Part shown: positions 10,001 through 22,000 of the stretch, piece by piece
How the letters are laid out: each line of letters starts with the position of its first letter
Numbering within the stretch: position 1 is the first letter of the stretch
Assembly (NCBI GenBank): GCA_036850595.1
Contig: CM072166.1
Location: 395,632-459,631 of the forward strand
Length of the DNA: 64,000 bases
Direction: 5' to 3'
DNA from: Rhyacichthys aspro
Lineage: Eukaryota; Chordata; Actinopteri; Gobiiformes; Rhyacichthyidae
The notes under the pieces: generated by a model
The model's database searches: none
The model's input: the letters and a program-made list of their open reading frames with translations, nothing else
What the model was told of the DNA's origin: nothing
Program-made: the position numbers and the translations under genes

Positions 10001-13000
10001 TGATTCAAGCTGTGAGACCTGGCAGTGCTCTGATCTGAAGTCCAGCGCCGTCAGAAAGAACGAGGTGAGCTCTGATTGGTGCAGAGTCAGCTGATCTCTG
10101 TCCATGTGACCAATGTGCTCCTTCAGGATGCTCATCAGCGCCACCAGCTGGTTCTACGACAGAGCACAGAGCCTCTTTAACATCAGAGAAGTTAAAAACA
10201 GCCCGGTCCGTCTGAAGGTGGCGCTGTGTTACCTTCTGCTCCTGGACCAGGCGGCCGTAGCACCGGGACACGGTCGGCAGCAGGACTCGGGACGGGACTT
10301 TAGAGGCTAACGTGGATCTGAGAGCTGAGAGCCTCAGAGAGAGCTGAGCCGACGAGGAGCTGGAGACTTCGGTCAGACGAGTCAGACGACAAACCTGCAG
10401 AAAACATCAGGAGAAAATCACCAGGATCCGTTTATGAGACGTAACACGAAAACAGAAAGACCAAGTCATTCATGAGTCACGAGACTAAATGTGTTCTGTC
10501 ATAACGAAGAGAAAAAGAGTCAAACACGACCAGCTCCAGAGCAGATCTCAAACAGACTCAACTCAGCTTCATTAAATCAATATCATGAGTTCTCTAACTG
10601 TGGATTCAGCTGCACAACAACTATCTCCAGAGTCTCAGGAGACAAAGACATTAGCCTCTTTAGCTTCATGTTTAGCCTCATGTATTCGCTGTATAGAGTT
10701 ATGCTAAGTAGCCATGTTTCAGTTTAACTAGACACTGTTTGGCCTGTGTATCATTTATAGACTGATAAAGTATTCTCTGTTAGTGTCTGATTTACAGTTC
10801 AGTCTGTTCTTATCACTGACACTCGTCGCTAAATAAAGTTCAATTGCCTTTTTTTCTCTCTTTTTTCTTCTGTTTAAACGGGGCTCAAACTGCTCTGGAA
10901 AAGGTCTCAATCCTTTCCTTCAGTTTAGTTTTTCTACAGTTTAGCGTCAGCCGCTGGCTCCATTAATGAATAATCAGTGTTTCCAGGTCGATGAACCCTG
11001 ACCTGAGCGGTGACGTCCAGCAGGTACGGGCTCAGGAAGTGGGGCAGCGTCTCGGTGACGCGGTGCAGCGCCGTGACAGAACTCATCAGGTAGATCTCAC
11101 TGGAGACGCAGTCCTTCCTGTGGCTCAGAGCGTTCAGCACGGCCGGCATCAGGCTGAGGACGACAGACGGGTTACAGACGGGTTCACAGACGGGTTTACA
11201 GACGGGTTTACAGACGGGTTTACAGACGGGTTTACAGACGGGTTCACAGACGGGTTTACAGACGGGTTCACAGACGGGTTTACAGACGGGTTTACAGACG
11301 GGTTTACAGACGGGTTTACAGATGGGTTTACGGCAAGGTTTACAGACGGGTTTACAGACGGGTTTACAGACGGGTTCACAGACGGGTTTACAGACGGGTT
11401 TACAGACGGGTTTACAGACGGGTTACAGACGGGTTCACAGACGGGTTTACAGACGGGTTTACAGACGGGTTTACAGACGGGTTTACAGACGGGTTTACAG
11501 ACGGGTTTACAGACGGGTTACAGACGGGTTCACAGACGGGTTTACAGACGGGTTTACAGACAGGTTTACAGATGGGTTCACAGACGGGTTCACAGCCGGG
11601 TTCACAGACGGGTTTACAGACGGGTTTACAGACGGGTTCACAGTCGGGTTTACAGACGGGTTTACAGATGGGTTTACGGCAAGGTTTACAGACGGGTTTA
11701 CAGACGGGTTTACAGACGGGTTCACAGACGGGTTCACAGACGGGTTTACAGACGGGTTCACAGCAGGGTTTACAGACGGGTTCACAGACGGGTTTACAGA
11801 CGGGTTTACAGTCGGGTTTACAGACGGGTTTACAGACGGGTTTACAGTCGGGTTTACAGAGCATCAACACTGATTTATCACAAATGACTGATTTTACAAT
11901 TAACCATTTACACAACTAGAAGAAAAAATATCAGGTTCAGTCTGTTTTAGTGGAAATGACTGTGAAGGGGCGGATTACAGACCCATTTAACTTCAACGTG
12001 AATGGGTCTGACTGGACGAGCCACACACAAATACATCTCTATAAAGTTAGCAGGTAATTAGAGATGACTGGAAATTACTCAAATGGAGAAATAATGTGTG
12101 ACAAAACTCAAAAAGTAAAAAAAAAGTAAATTAAAAAAGAAATAAAAAACTGTATTGGAGACGTAGATGTGTTTACCGCGGTAGTTGAGGTACGGCGAGC
12201 GCCTTCAGAGCAGTGACGGCCTCGGCGACGCACAGCAGCGCCGTCGCCATGACGTTACGGTCCTCGTCTGTCGCCGTGACGACGCCAACGGCGACCTGCA
12301 TCACAACGACGAACGGCTTCTGGTTCGAGGCAGCGAACTGACGACACAGGAGTTTCAGAGAAAACAGAGCCGTCTGACGATTCACGGCGGGTTCTGACAG
12401 GTTCTCCACGATTCTCTGGAAATCTGAGACGAGCGAGAGCAGAGACGACACCTGAGGAATAAAACAGAGAGGGATTAAAACAGAGTCGACACCTGAGGAA
12501 TAAAACAGAGAGAGATTAAACAGAGACGACACCTGAGGAATAAAACAGAAAGGGATTAAACAAAGACGACACCTGAGGAATAAAACAGAGAGGGATTAAA
12601 CAAAGACGACACATGAGGAATAAAACAGAGAGAGATTAAAACAGAGGCGACACCTGAGGAATAAAACAGAGAGAGATTAAAACAGAGGCGACACCTGAGG
12701 AATAAAACAGAGAGATTAAAACAGAGACGACACCTGAGGAATAAAACAGAGAGATTAAAACAGAGGCGACACCTGAGGAATAAAACAGAGAGAGATTAAA
12801 CAGAGACGACACCTGAGGAATAAAACAGAGAGATTAAAACAGAGACGACACCTGAGGAATAAAACAGAGAGAGATTAAAACAGAGACGACACCTGAGGAA
12901 TAAAACAGAGAGATTAAAACAGAGACGACACCTGAGGAATAAAACAGAGAGAGATTAAAACAGAGACGACACCTGATGAATAAAACAGAGAGAGATTAAA

Positions 13001-16000
13001 ACAGAGACGACACCTGAGGAATAAAACAGAGAGAGATTAAAACAGAGGCGACACCTGAGGAATAAAACAGAGAGAGATTAAAACAGAGACGACACCTGAT
13101 GAATAAAACAGAGAGAGATTAAAACAGAGACGACACCTGAGGAATAAAACAGAGAGGGATTAAAACAGAGGCGACACCTGAGGAATAAAACAGAGAGAGA
13201 TTAAAACAGAGACGACACCTAAGGAATAAAACAGAGAGGGATTAAACAGAGGCGACACCTGAGGAATAAAACAGAGAGAGATTAAACAGAGACAACACCT
13301 GAGGAATAAAACAGAGAGAGATTAAAACAGAGACGACACCTGAGGAATAAAACAGAGAGGGTTGAACAGAGACCTGAGCCTGAACCCTGCAGTAAAAGTT
13401 CTTGTGTAATAAACTGCACCTGAGTCTGGTCCCAGGAGGTTTTCTGCTGCAGTTTGTTGTTGAGCAGCTCCATGGCCTTCCTCCGGACGTTGGACAGCTC
13501 GTTTCCCATCAGCCCCCGGGTCACGGTGATGAAGGAGTCTGTGGGCAGCAGCGCGTTCACCTGAGACGGACACAGACGGGTTAACGGTCAGCGTCAAAAC
13601 TCTGCTCCTTATTGGCAGAGTTGTATTTGACTGAACAGACCTTGTCGAGGAGGTCGTAGCTCTTGTTCAGTAACACTCTCCAGTATTTAGCCGTGGGTTT
13701 GTCAGAGTTTTCCTCGACGCAGTGAGCGACGCTGTGGATGTACCTCAGGATCTCCTCCAGCAGCCTGCAGACAAAAACCGGGGATTCGTTTCCAACAGTC
13801 AACACCTTTGTGGCATGTTCTGTTGTGAGAGACGTTTTCTGTTTCGGGTCGAACTAAGAGAAGACTAACACAGCTTCAGAAGATGACTGATCACTATAAG
13901 ATGAAAAAAATCACTTCCCCTTTTTTGAGCTAAAACTCACTTCTGCTGCAGCTGCTGTAGAGACTCGTCAGCCTCGCCTCTGTCCTCCAGCTCTGACACC
14001 TGACAGAAAAACATTACATTAACAACCAGCTGAGCACAAACTGAAATTACACACGGCATTTACTACAGCATCCTCATATTAACAGAAATTACACTTTTAT
14101 CAATAATAAATGAAAAATCTCATACAGTTTTTACTTTGGGAAAAAAGTGACATACTCCTTTGGCTCCAGTGTTTTATATCATTAACGAAACAAAAACTCT
14201 GCAGTTACTCCTTATATCTCTGACTAAAGACATGAATAACTCTAAACTTGTGAAATTTGTGGCAGAGAACAGAGCAGTATTTCTCATAGTTTCATCTAAA
14301 ATGTCACTGATTCTGTTCTGGTTCACACTTCTTGATATATTTGACTCTTAAATCTAGAGAGTCTCTTTCTAAAGTCTTCAGTGGTGAGTCTTCAGGTTTC
14401 CTCTGACCTTTCCGATGAAGCTGTCGGAGTTGAGCAGATGAGACGAGAAGGACACACACAGATATTTAAAGTGACGCAGCTCTTTTCCGCTGTGAGCCTC
14501 GGCGCTGAAAACCAGATCCTCCATCTTCTCCTCTTCCTCCTTCGTCTTCTTCGCGACTCTGCGACCGACGGGACGCTTCGCTGGAGCTGGAACGGGACAC
14601 AGATTTTTTACTTTCAGGACATTTATGTGAACAACAGCTACGTCTACAACTCCCAAAAACAAGACAAATCTGAATAATGGTCTAAGGCCGACTAGAACCA
14701 GACTTTTCGAACGCGTAAACTTCTGAAAGTGCAAATACAGACTTTCATGAACTCACCGTCGTCTTTATCGTGAGGAAGCTGCTGCAGAAAAACCAGGATC
14801 TGGACCAAAGACTGGAGCTGGACATTCACCTGGAACTCACAGCAAACAGAGACCCACAAGTCCAGGTCCCGCTCCAGAACCAGGTCCTGAAGGTTTAAGA
14901 GGGACTGGGTTAGAGAGGACTAGACCAGGACTAGACCAGGACTAGACCAGGACTAGACCAGGACTAGACCAGGACTAATCCAGGACTAATCCAGGACTAA
15001 ACCAGGCCTAAACCAGGACTAAACCAGGACTAGACCATCACTAGACCAGGACTAAACCAGGACTAGACCATCACTAGACCAGGACTAATCCAGGACTAAA
15101 CCAGGCCTAAACCAGGACTAAACCAGGACTAGACCATCACTAGACCAGGACTAAACCAGGACTAAACCAGGCCTAAACCAGGACTAGACCCGGTCTTGTC
15201 AGTACCTTGTCGGCCCCGGAGCTGGTGCAGTGCTGTTTAAAGAGCAGAGCCAGTAAGACCCAGAGAAACCGGTCTGGACCCGTGGTGTTCAGGAGCTGGG
15301 TCAGGACCGGGACGCGGCGGTGCTCGGGCACGTGAGGAAGAGCGTCCACGAACACGTGCACAATCCTGGTCACAACAGCGCGCACGTGAGCCGAGTCCCC
15401 TCCGGACGAGTCCTGGGCCTGGAACCAGACAAGACCGGATTAACGGAGTCCTCAGGATCTGACCAATGATCGGAGTTGTTTGTTTTGAAAATGAAAAGCT
15501 GCTGATGTTCTTGTTTTGTCTCAGACTCCACTCTCGTCCAAACGCAGCCGAGGGACGATGCTTTATTGTTTCTCTGTGTTAGACATATTCAGCATCAATA
15601 GCACAGGTCTGTCTGCGTTAATAAACTAAAATGGAAAAATAAAATACAGCTTTTGATTTTCTAATATTAAGATGTCGGCAGAAAGTACGTAGTAGTTTGT
15701 TGTGTTTGAATCAGTGCAGTTAGATGGTGTTGACCTCTTTAAAGCCTATTGTGCTGCAGTTTGAGGAGTTTTCTGTCACCTGGATGAGCGCAGGGATGAC
15801 CATCTGAACGGTTTTCTCGATGACTCTGAAGCTGTAGGCGTCGTCCAGCCTCATGATGTTGGCTCCCATGAAGGTGAAGATGGGCATGATGTTCAGCAGC
15901 ACCTTCTCCTGAAACACACGGGACGTTATATGGAGCTGAAGTAACCTCTGAACCGAGTCTGAGGCAGGACTCACGGGGAAGATGGAGGCCACGGCGCTCA

Positions 16001-19000
16001 GCAGCAGCAGCGCCTGGTGATGAGTCTGAGCCATTTCAGACGAACGGATGCACTGCACCACCAGCTCCACACTGAACCGCTCCGGCTCCAGGACTTCTGC
16101 AGACCACACCCACAAAAACTGGTTTCACATGGAGCTGAACAGGTTTCAGTCAGATTTGAACAGGTTTTACTCAGACCAGGTTTTACTCAGACTAGAGCAG
16201 GTTTTACTCAGACCTGGTTCTACTCGGACTAGAGCAGGTTTTACTCAGACCTGGTTCTACTCGGACTAGAGCAGGTTTTACTCAGACCTGGTTCTACTCG
16301 GACTAGAGCAGGTTTTACTCAGACCTGGTTCTACTCGGACTAGAGCAGGTTTTACTCAGACCTGGTTCTACTCGGACTAGAGCAGGTTTTACTCAGACCT
16401 GGTTCTACTCGGACTAGAGCAGGTTTTACTCAGACCAGGTTCTACTCAGACTAGAGCAGGTTTTACTCAGACCTGGTTCTACTCGGACTAGAGCAGGTTT
16501 TACTCAGACCTGGTTCTACTCGGACTAGAGCAGGTTTTACTCAGACCAGGTTCTACTCAGACTAGAGCAGGTTTTACTCAGACCTGGTTCTACTCGGACT
16601 AGAGCAGGTTTTACTCAGACCTGGTTCTACTCAGACTAGAGCAGGTTTTACTCAGACCTGGTTCTACTCGGACTAGAGCAGGTTTTACTCAGACCTGGTT
16701 CTACTCGGACTAGAGCAGGTTTTACTCAGACCTGGTTCTACTCGGACTAGAGCAGGTTTTACTCAGACCTGGTTCTACTCGGACTAGAGCAGGTTTTACT
16801 CAGACCTGTGGGGATGGGCCGTCCGTCTGGAGACAGCTTGTTGCAGACGCTCAGTAAACAGCTGAGCAGCAGTTGTTTGGTGTGTTCCACTGAAGCCGTC
16901 TCCTCGAGGCTGGGCTCCACACGCCTTGAACAAACAGGGCACAGCCTGGTCAGGTTAGGGTGAGTGTGTTAGGGTGAGTGTGTTAGGTTAGGGTGAGTGT
17001 GTTAGGGTGAGTGTGTTAGTGTGAGTGTGTTAGGGTGAGTGTGTTAGTGTGAGTGTGTTAGTGTGAGTGTGTTAGTGTGAGTGTGTTTGGGTGAGTGTGT
17101 TTGGGTGAGTGTGTTTGGGTGAGTGTGTTAGTGTGAGTGTGTTAGGGTGAGTGGTCAGGTTAGGGTGAGTGTGTTAGTGTGAGTGTGTTAGGGTGAGTGG
17201 TCAGGTTAGGGTGAGTGTGTTAGGGTGTTAGTGTGATGTTGTGGTAGGTTGTGGGTGAGTGTGTTAGGGTGAGTGTGTTAGTGTGAGTGTGTTTGGGTGA
17301 GTGTGTTAGGGTGAGTGTGTTAGGGTGAGTGTGTTAGTGTGAGTGTGTTAGTGTGAGTGTGTTAGGGTGAGTGTGTTTGGGTGAGTGTGTTTGGGTGAGT
17401 GTGTTAGTGTCAGTGTGTTAGTGTGAGTGTGTTTGGGTGAGTGTGTTTGGGTGAGTGTGTTAGTGTGAGTGTGTTAGGGTGAGTGTGTTAGTGTGAGTGT
17501 GTTAGGGTGAGTGTGTTAGGGTGAGCGGTCGGGTAAGGGTGAGTGTGTTAGCGTGAGTGTTAGCGTGAGTGTGTTAGCGTGAGTGTGTTAGGGTGAGTGT
17601 GTTAGGGTGAGTGGTCAGGTTAGTGTGAGTGTGTTAGGGTGAGTGTGTTAGGGTGAGTGTGTTAGGGTGAGTGTGTTAGTGTGAGTGGTCAGGTTAGGGT
17701 GAGTGTGTTAGGGTGAGTGTGTTAGGTTGAGTGTGTTAGGGTGAGTGTGTTAGGGTGAGTGTGTTAGGGTGAGTGTGTTAGGGTGAGCGGTCGGGTTAGG
17801 GTGAGTGTGTTAGGGTGAGTGTGTTAGGGTGAGTTTTAAGGTTAGTGTGAGTTTTAAGGTTAGTGTGAGTTTTAAGGTGGTACCGTGAGTTTTAAGGTGG
17901 TACTGTGAGTTTTAAGGTGGTACTGTGAGTTTTAAGGTTAGTGTGAGTTTTAAGGTTAGTGTGAGTTTTAAGGTGGTAGTGTGAGTTGTAAGGTTAGTGT
18001 GAGTTTCAAGGCGGTACTGTGAGTTTTAAGGTGGTACCGTGAGTTTTAAGGTGGTACCGTGAGTTTTAAGGTGGTACTGTGAGTTTTAAGGTTAGTGTGA
18101 GTTTTAAGGTGGTACTGTGAGTTTTAAGGTTAGTGTGAGTTTTAAGGTGGTACCGTGAGTTTTAAGGTGGTACCGTGAGTTTTAAGGTGGTACTGTGAGT
18201 TTTAAGGTTAGTGTGAGTTTTAAGGTGGTACTGTGAGTTTTAAGGTTAGTGTGAGTTTTAAGGTGGTACTGTGAGTTTTAAGGTGGTACCGTGAGTTTTA
18301 AGGTGGTACTGTGAGTTTTAAGGTTAGTGTGAGTTTTAAGGCGGTACTGTGAGTTTTAAGGTGGTACTGTGAGTTTTAAGGTGGTACTGTGAGTTTTAAG
18401 GTGGTACCGTGAGAGCAGACTGAACAGAACCGGGACCAGAGCCTGAGCCCTCTTCAGCTTCTTCTTGTGCTGCAGCAGCTCCAGGATCAGCGTCACTCTG
18501 CGCCACGGCACGGCGCCCCCTTCAGGCCGCGCGGCGTCACCACCGTCGTGAGCTCTGCGACTGGACACAAAATACTTGTGTATTTCTACTCTGTTCCACA
18601 GCTGTTCGACGGGAGAAACTCTTTAAACTCTTTTAAGAAGTGCACCGCTCACCTCTGCAGCATTTTGCTTCTGCGAGTTTGTTGAACGGAGACGGCGACG
18701 GTGGGTTTTTCAGGAGGAGACAGTTCATTCGAAACGAGCCGAGCGTCCAACGAGATCTGGACCAAATATAAACCAGAAGGAAACAAAGAGTAAAGGACTG
18801 TTCGTGACTGAGTCCGACGAGGATGAACCTGGTCCTGACCGTTTTGAAGACGCTGCTGACGCTGTGAGTCGTCTGAGGACTGCCGCTCTCCAACAGATCA
18901 AACATGGCCGACAGGACGCTCTGCTGCACCTGCTCCTCTCCCAGAGCCGAGAAGAACGCCTTCGAGATCTGAACGACAGAGGTTTGAAGAAGAAGGGTTT

Positions 19001-22000
19001 GAGCACTGTGGCTGGATTTAAACAGGTTTTAGTTGGATTTAAACAGGTTTCAGTCAGATTTGAGCAGGTTTTAATAGGATTTGAGCAGGTTTCAGTCAGA
19101 TTTGAGCAGGTTTTAGTCAGATTTGAGCAGGTTTTAGTCAGATCTGAGCAGGTTTAGTCAGATTTGAGCAGGTTTTAGTCAGATCTGAGCAGGTTTAGTC
19201 AGATTTGAGCAGGTTTCAGTAGGATCTGAGCAGGTTCTAGGACAGGTGTGCTGTGGTGGTCCTGACCTGGTCCAGAGCGGTGGTCTGGATGTTCGGGGTG
19301 TCACTCGGTCTCTGGGACGTCCTGATGGCTCTGAGGAACAGCTCCCTGCAGCGCTGGTCTGTGGCCAGCAGGGGCGCCGCCTCGGGGCTGTACTTCTCCA
19401 GCAGCAGAGCGAGCAGCCGGGCCTCGCCCCGGAGCAGAGAGGGAGGGTCCGGGCCCACCTGGTCCAGGAGACGGTCCAGAGCGGGCAGCAGCGGGGGCAG
19501 CACCTCCTGAAGAACCGGGGGCAGTTATTATCCACAAACATTAAACATCTCGACGTCTGTGATTCTCAAAATAAAATGTTAATCGAGGTTTATTTGAGGC
19601 ACCTGTCCCTGGACCTGTCCCAGCGCCTGCAGCAGAGCACACGCCGAGTACGAGGGACAACACGGGGACGCCACCGAGTCCAGCAGCTTCAGTAACCAGC
19701 CCCGGGGCCCGTCCCGACCGGGACGGCTCTCGGAGAACAGCGCCCCCAGAGCCGAGGCCACGTAACTGCCGTCCGCCGCGATCTCCTCCGAGTTCTTCAG
19801 GAGCCGCTCTGTGATTGGCTGAAACACAGAGGAGCTGGCGGCTGATAGGCTCCTCAGAGCGCTAAGCCCCGCCCTCCGCACCTCCCGAACCGGAGAACAC
19901 AGGACGACCAGGAGCGCCGGGAAAACTGAGAGAGACAGGACCAGAACCAGGTAAAACCAAGTCTGAACCAGGACTAAACCAGGTCTGAAACAGTCTACAT
20001 CAATTCTAGACCAGATCTAACCCGGACTCACCCCAGTCTAAAACTGGTCTAAACCCAGTCTAACCCGGTCTATCGCGGCCTAAACCCAGTCTAAAACTGG
20101 TCTAAACCCAGTCTAACCCGGTCTATCGCGGCCTAAACCCAGTCTAAAACCGGTCTAAACCCAGTCTAACCCGGTCTAACCCGGTCTAAACCCAGTCTAA
20201 CCCGGTCTAACCCGGTCTAAACCCGGTCTTAACCCAGTCTAAACCTAGTCTAAACCCAGTCTAAACCTAGTCTAAACCCGGTCTAACCCAGTCTTAACCC
20301 AGTCTAAACCTAGTCTAAACCCGGTCTAACCCGGTCTTAACCCAGTCTAAACCTAGTCTAAACCTAGTCTAAACCCGGTCTAAACCCAGTCTAACCCGGT
20401 CTAACCCAGTCTAAACCCGGTCTAAACCCGGTCTAAACCCGGTCTAACCCGGTCTATCGCGGTCTAAACCCAGTCTAACCCGGTCTAAACCCGGTCTAAA
20501 CCCGGTCTAACCCGGTCTAAACCCAGTCTAAATCCGGTCTAAACCCAGTCTAACCCCGGTCTAAACCCGGTCTGACCCCGGTCTAAACCCAGTCTAACCC
20601 GGTCTAAACCCGGTCTAACCCGGACTCACCCGGGGTCTTCAGCTCCAGTTCCCTCAGTGAGTCTGGTCTCTGTGAGTCCATCAGAGCTGAACCCATGAGC
20701 AGGGCCTGGGTCTGAAGCCCCGCCCCCAGACGCACCTCCACCTGCTCGCCATGGTTACCGAGGCCCCAGACCAGACTCAGGAACCGGAACAGGGTCAAGG
20801 GGTCGCCCAGGTGAGTCTAGGAGACAAGACAGGGGTTAACAGGTCAGAGGTCAGGGGTCGGGTCAAGGGGTCGCCCAGGTGAGTCTAGGAGACAGGACAG
20901 GGGTTAACAGGTCAGAGGTCAGGGGTCACAGGACTCACCTTCAGCAGGAGTTTCATCAGCTCCCTGTACTGCTCTGTGATTGGTCCGTGGCTGGCTCCGC
21001 CCATCAGCAGAGAGAACACCTGAAGGAGCAGACTCAGGTAACAGCAGGTGTTTGTGTCCAGACGCTCAGGGTTCCACCACAGCTCACCTGGAACCAGACA
21101 AAACCTGTTCAAAACCAGCTGGAACCTGTTCAAATCCATCTGAAACCTGTTCAAATCCATCTGAAACCTGTTCAAATCCAACTGAAACCTGTTCAAATCC
21201 AACTGAAACCTGTTCAAATCCAACTGAAACCTGTTCAAATCCATCTAAAACCTGTTCAAATCCAACTGAAACCTGTTCAAATCCATCTGAAACCTGTTCA
21301 AAACCATCTGAAACCTGTTCAAAACCCACTGAAACCTGTTCAAAACCAACTGAAACCTGTTCAAATCCAACTGAAACCTGTTCAAATCCAACTGAAACCT
21401 GTTCAAATCCAACTGAAACCTGTTCAAATCCATCTGAAACCTGTTCAAAACCATCTGAAACCTGTTCAAAACCCACTGAAACCTGTTCAAAACCCACTGA
21501 AACCTGTTCAAAACCAACTGAAACCTGTTCAAATCCAACTGAAACCTGTTCAAAACCAAATGAAACCTGTTCAAATCCAACTGAAACCTGTTCAAATCCA
21601 ACTGAAACCTGTTCAAAACCAACTGAAACCTGTTCAAATCCATCTGAAACCTGTTCAAATCCAACTGAAACCTGTTCAAGGACATTTTATTCTGAAATTA
21701 TGAGTTGAGTTTTTGTTACCTTTGAAGTTCTGGTCCGGACTCTTGAGTTCTGTGATGAAATCAGCCAGAACCGAGACCAGGACCAGACTGAACTCAGAGT
21801 CTAGACCTGATCCTGGACTCTGCTCACACCTGAACAGGTACAAGGCCAGCCAATCAGAGAAGGAGGCGGGGCTTAGGGCCGGGACACTCACCGGGTCCTG
21901 AAGGAGACCAGAGACAGGTTAATGAACCAAGTCTGACCCAAGTCTAAACCAGGTCTGAACCAGGTCTGAACCAGGTCTAAACCAGGACTGAACCAGGTCT

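Noticed and set aside
11149..11915. Several long open frames on both strands (up to 298 codons; VNPSVNPS, TDGFTDGF)
   Set aside because: They lie wholly inside the 12-bp heatr1 intron array. The unit is a multiple of three and lacks stops, so frames stay open by construction.
20879..21708. 274- and 242-codon open frames (LKPVQIQ and NPTETCS repeats) and their antisense frames
   Set aside because: Translation of the 20-bp minisatellite in a heatr1 intron; the three-frame pattern follows the repeat, not codon use.
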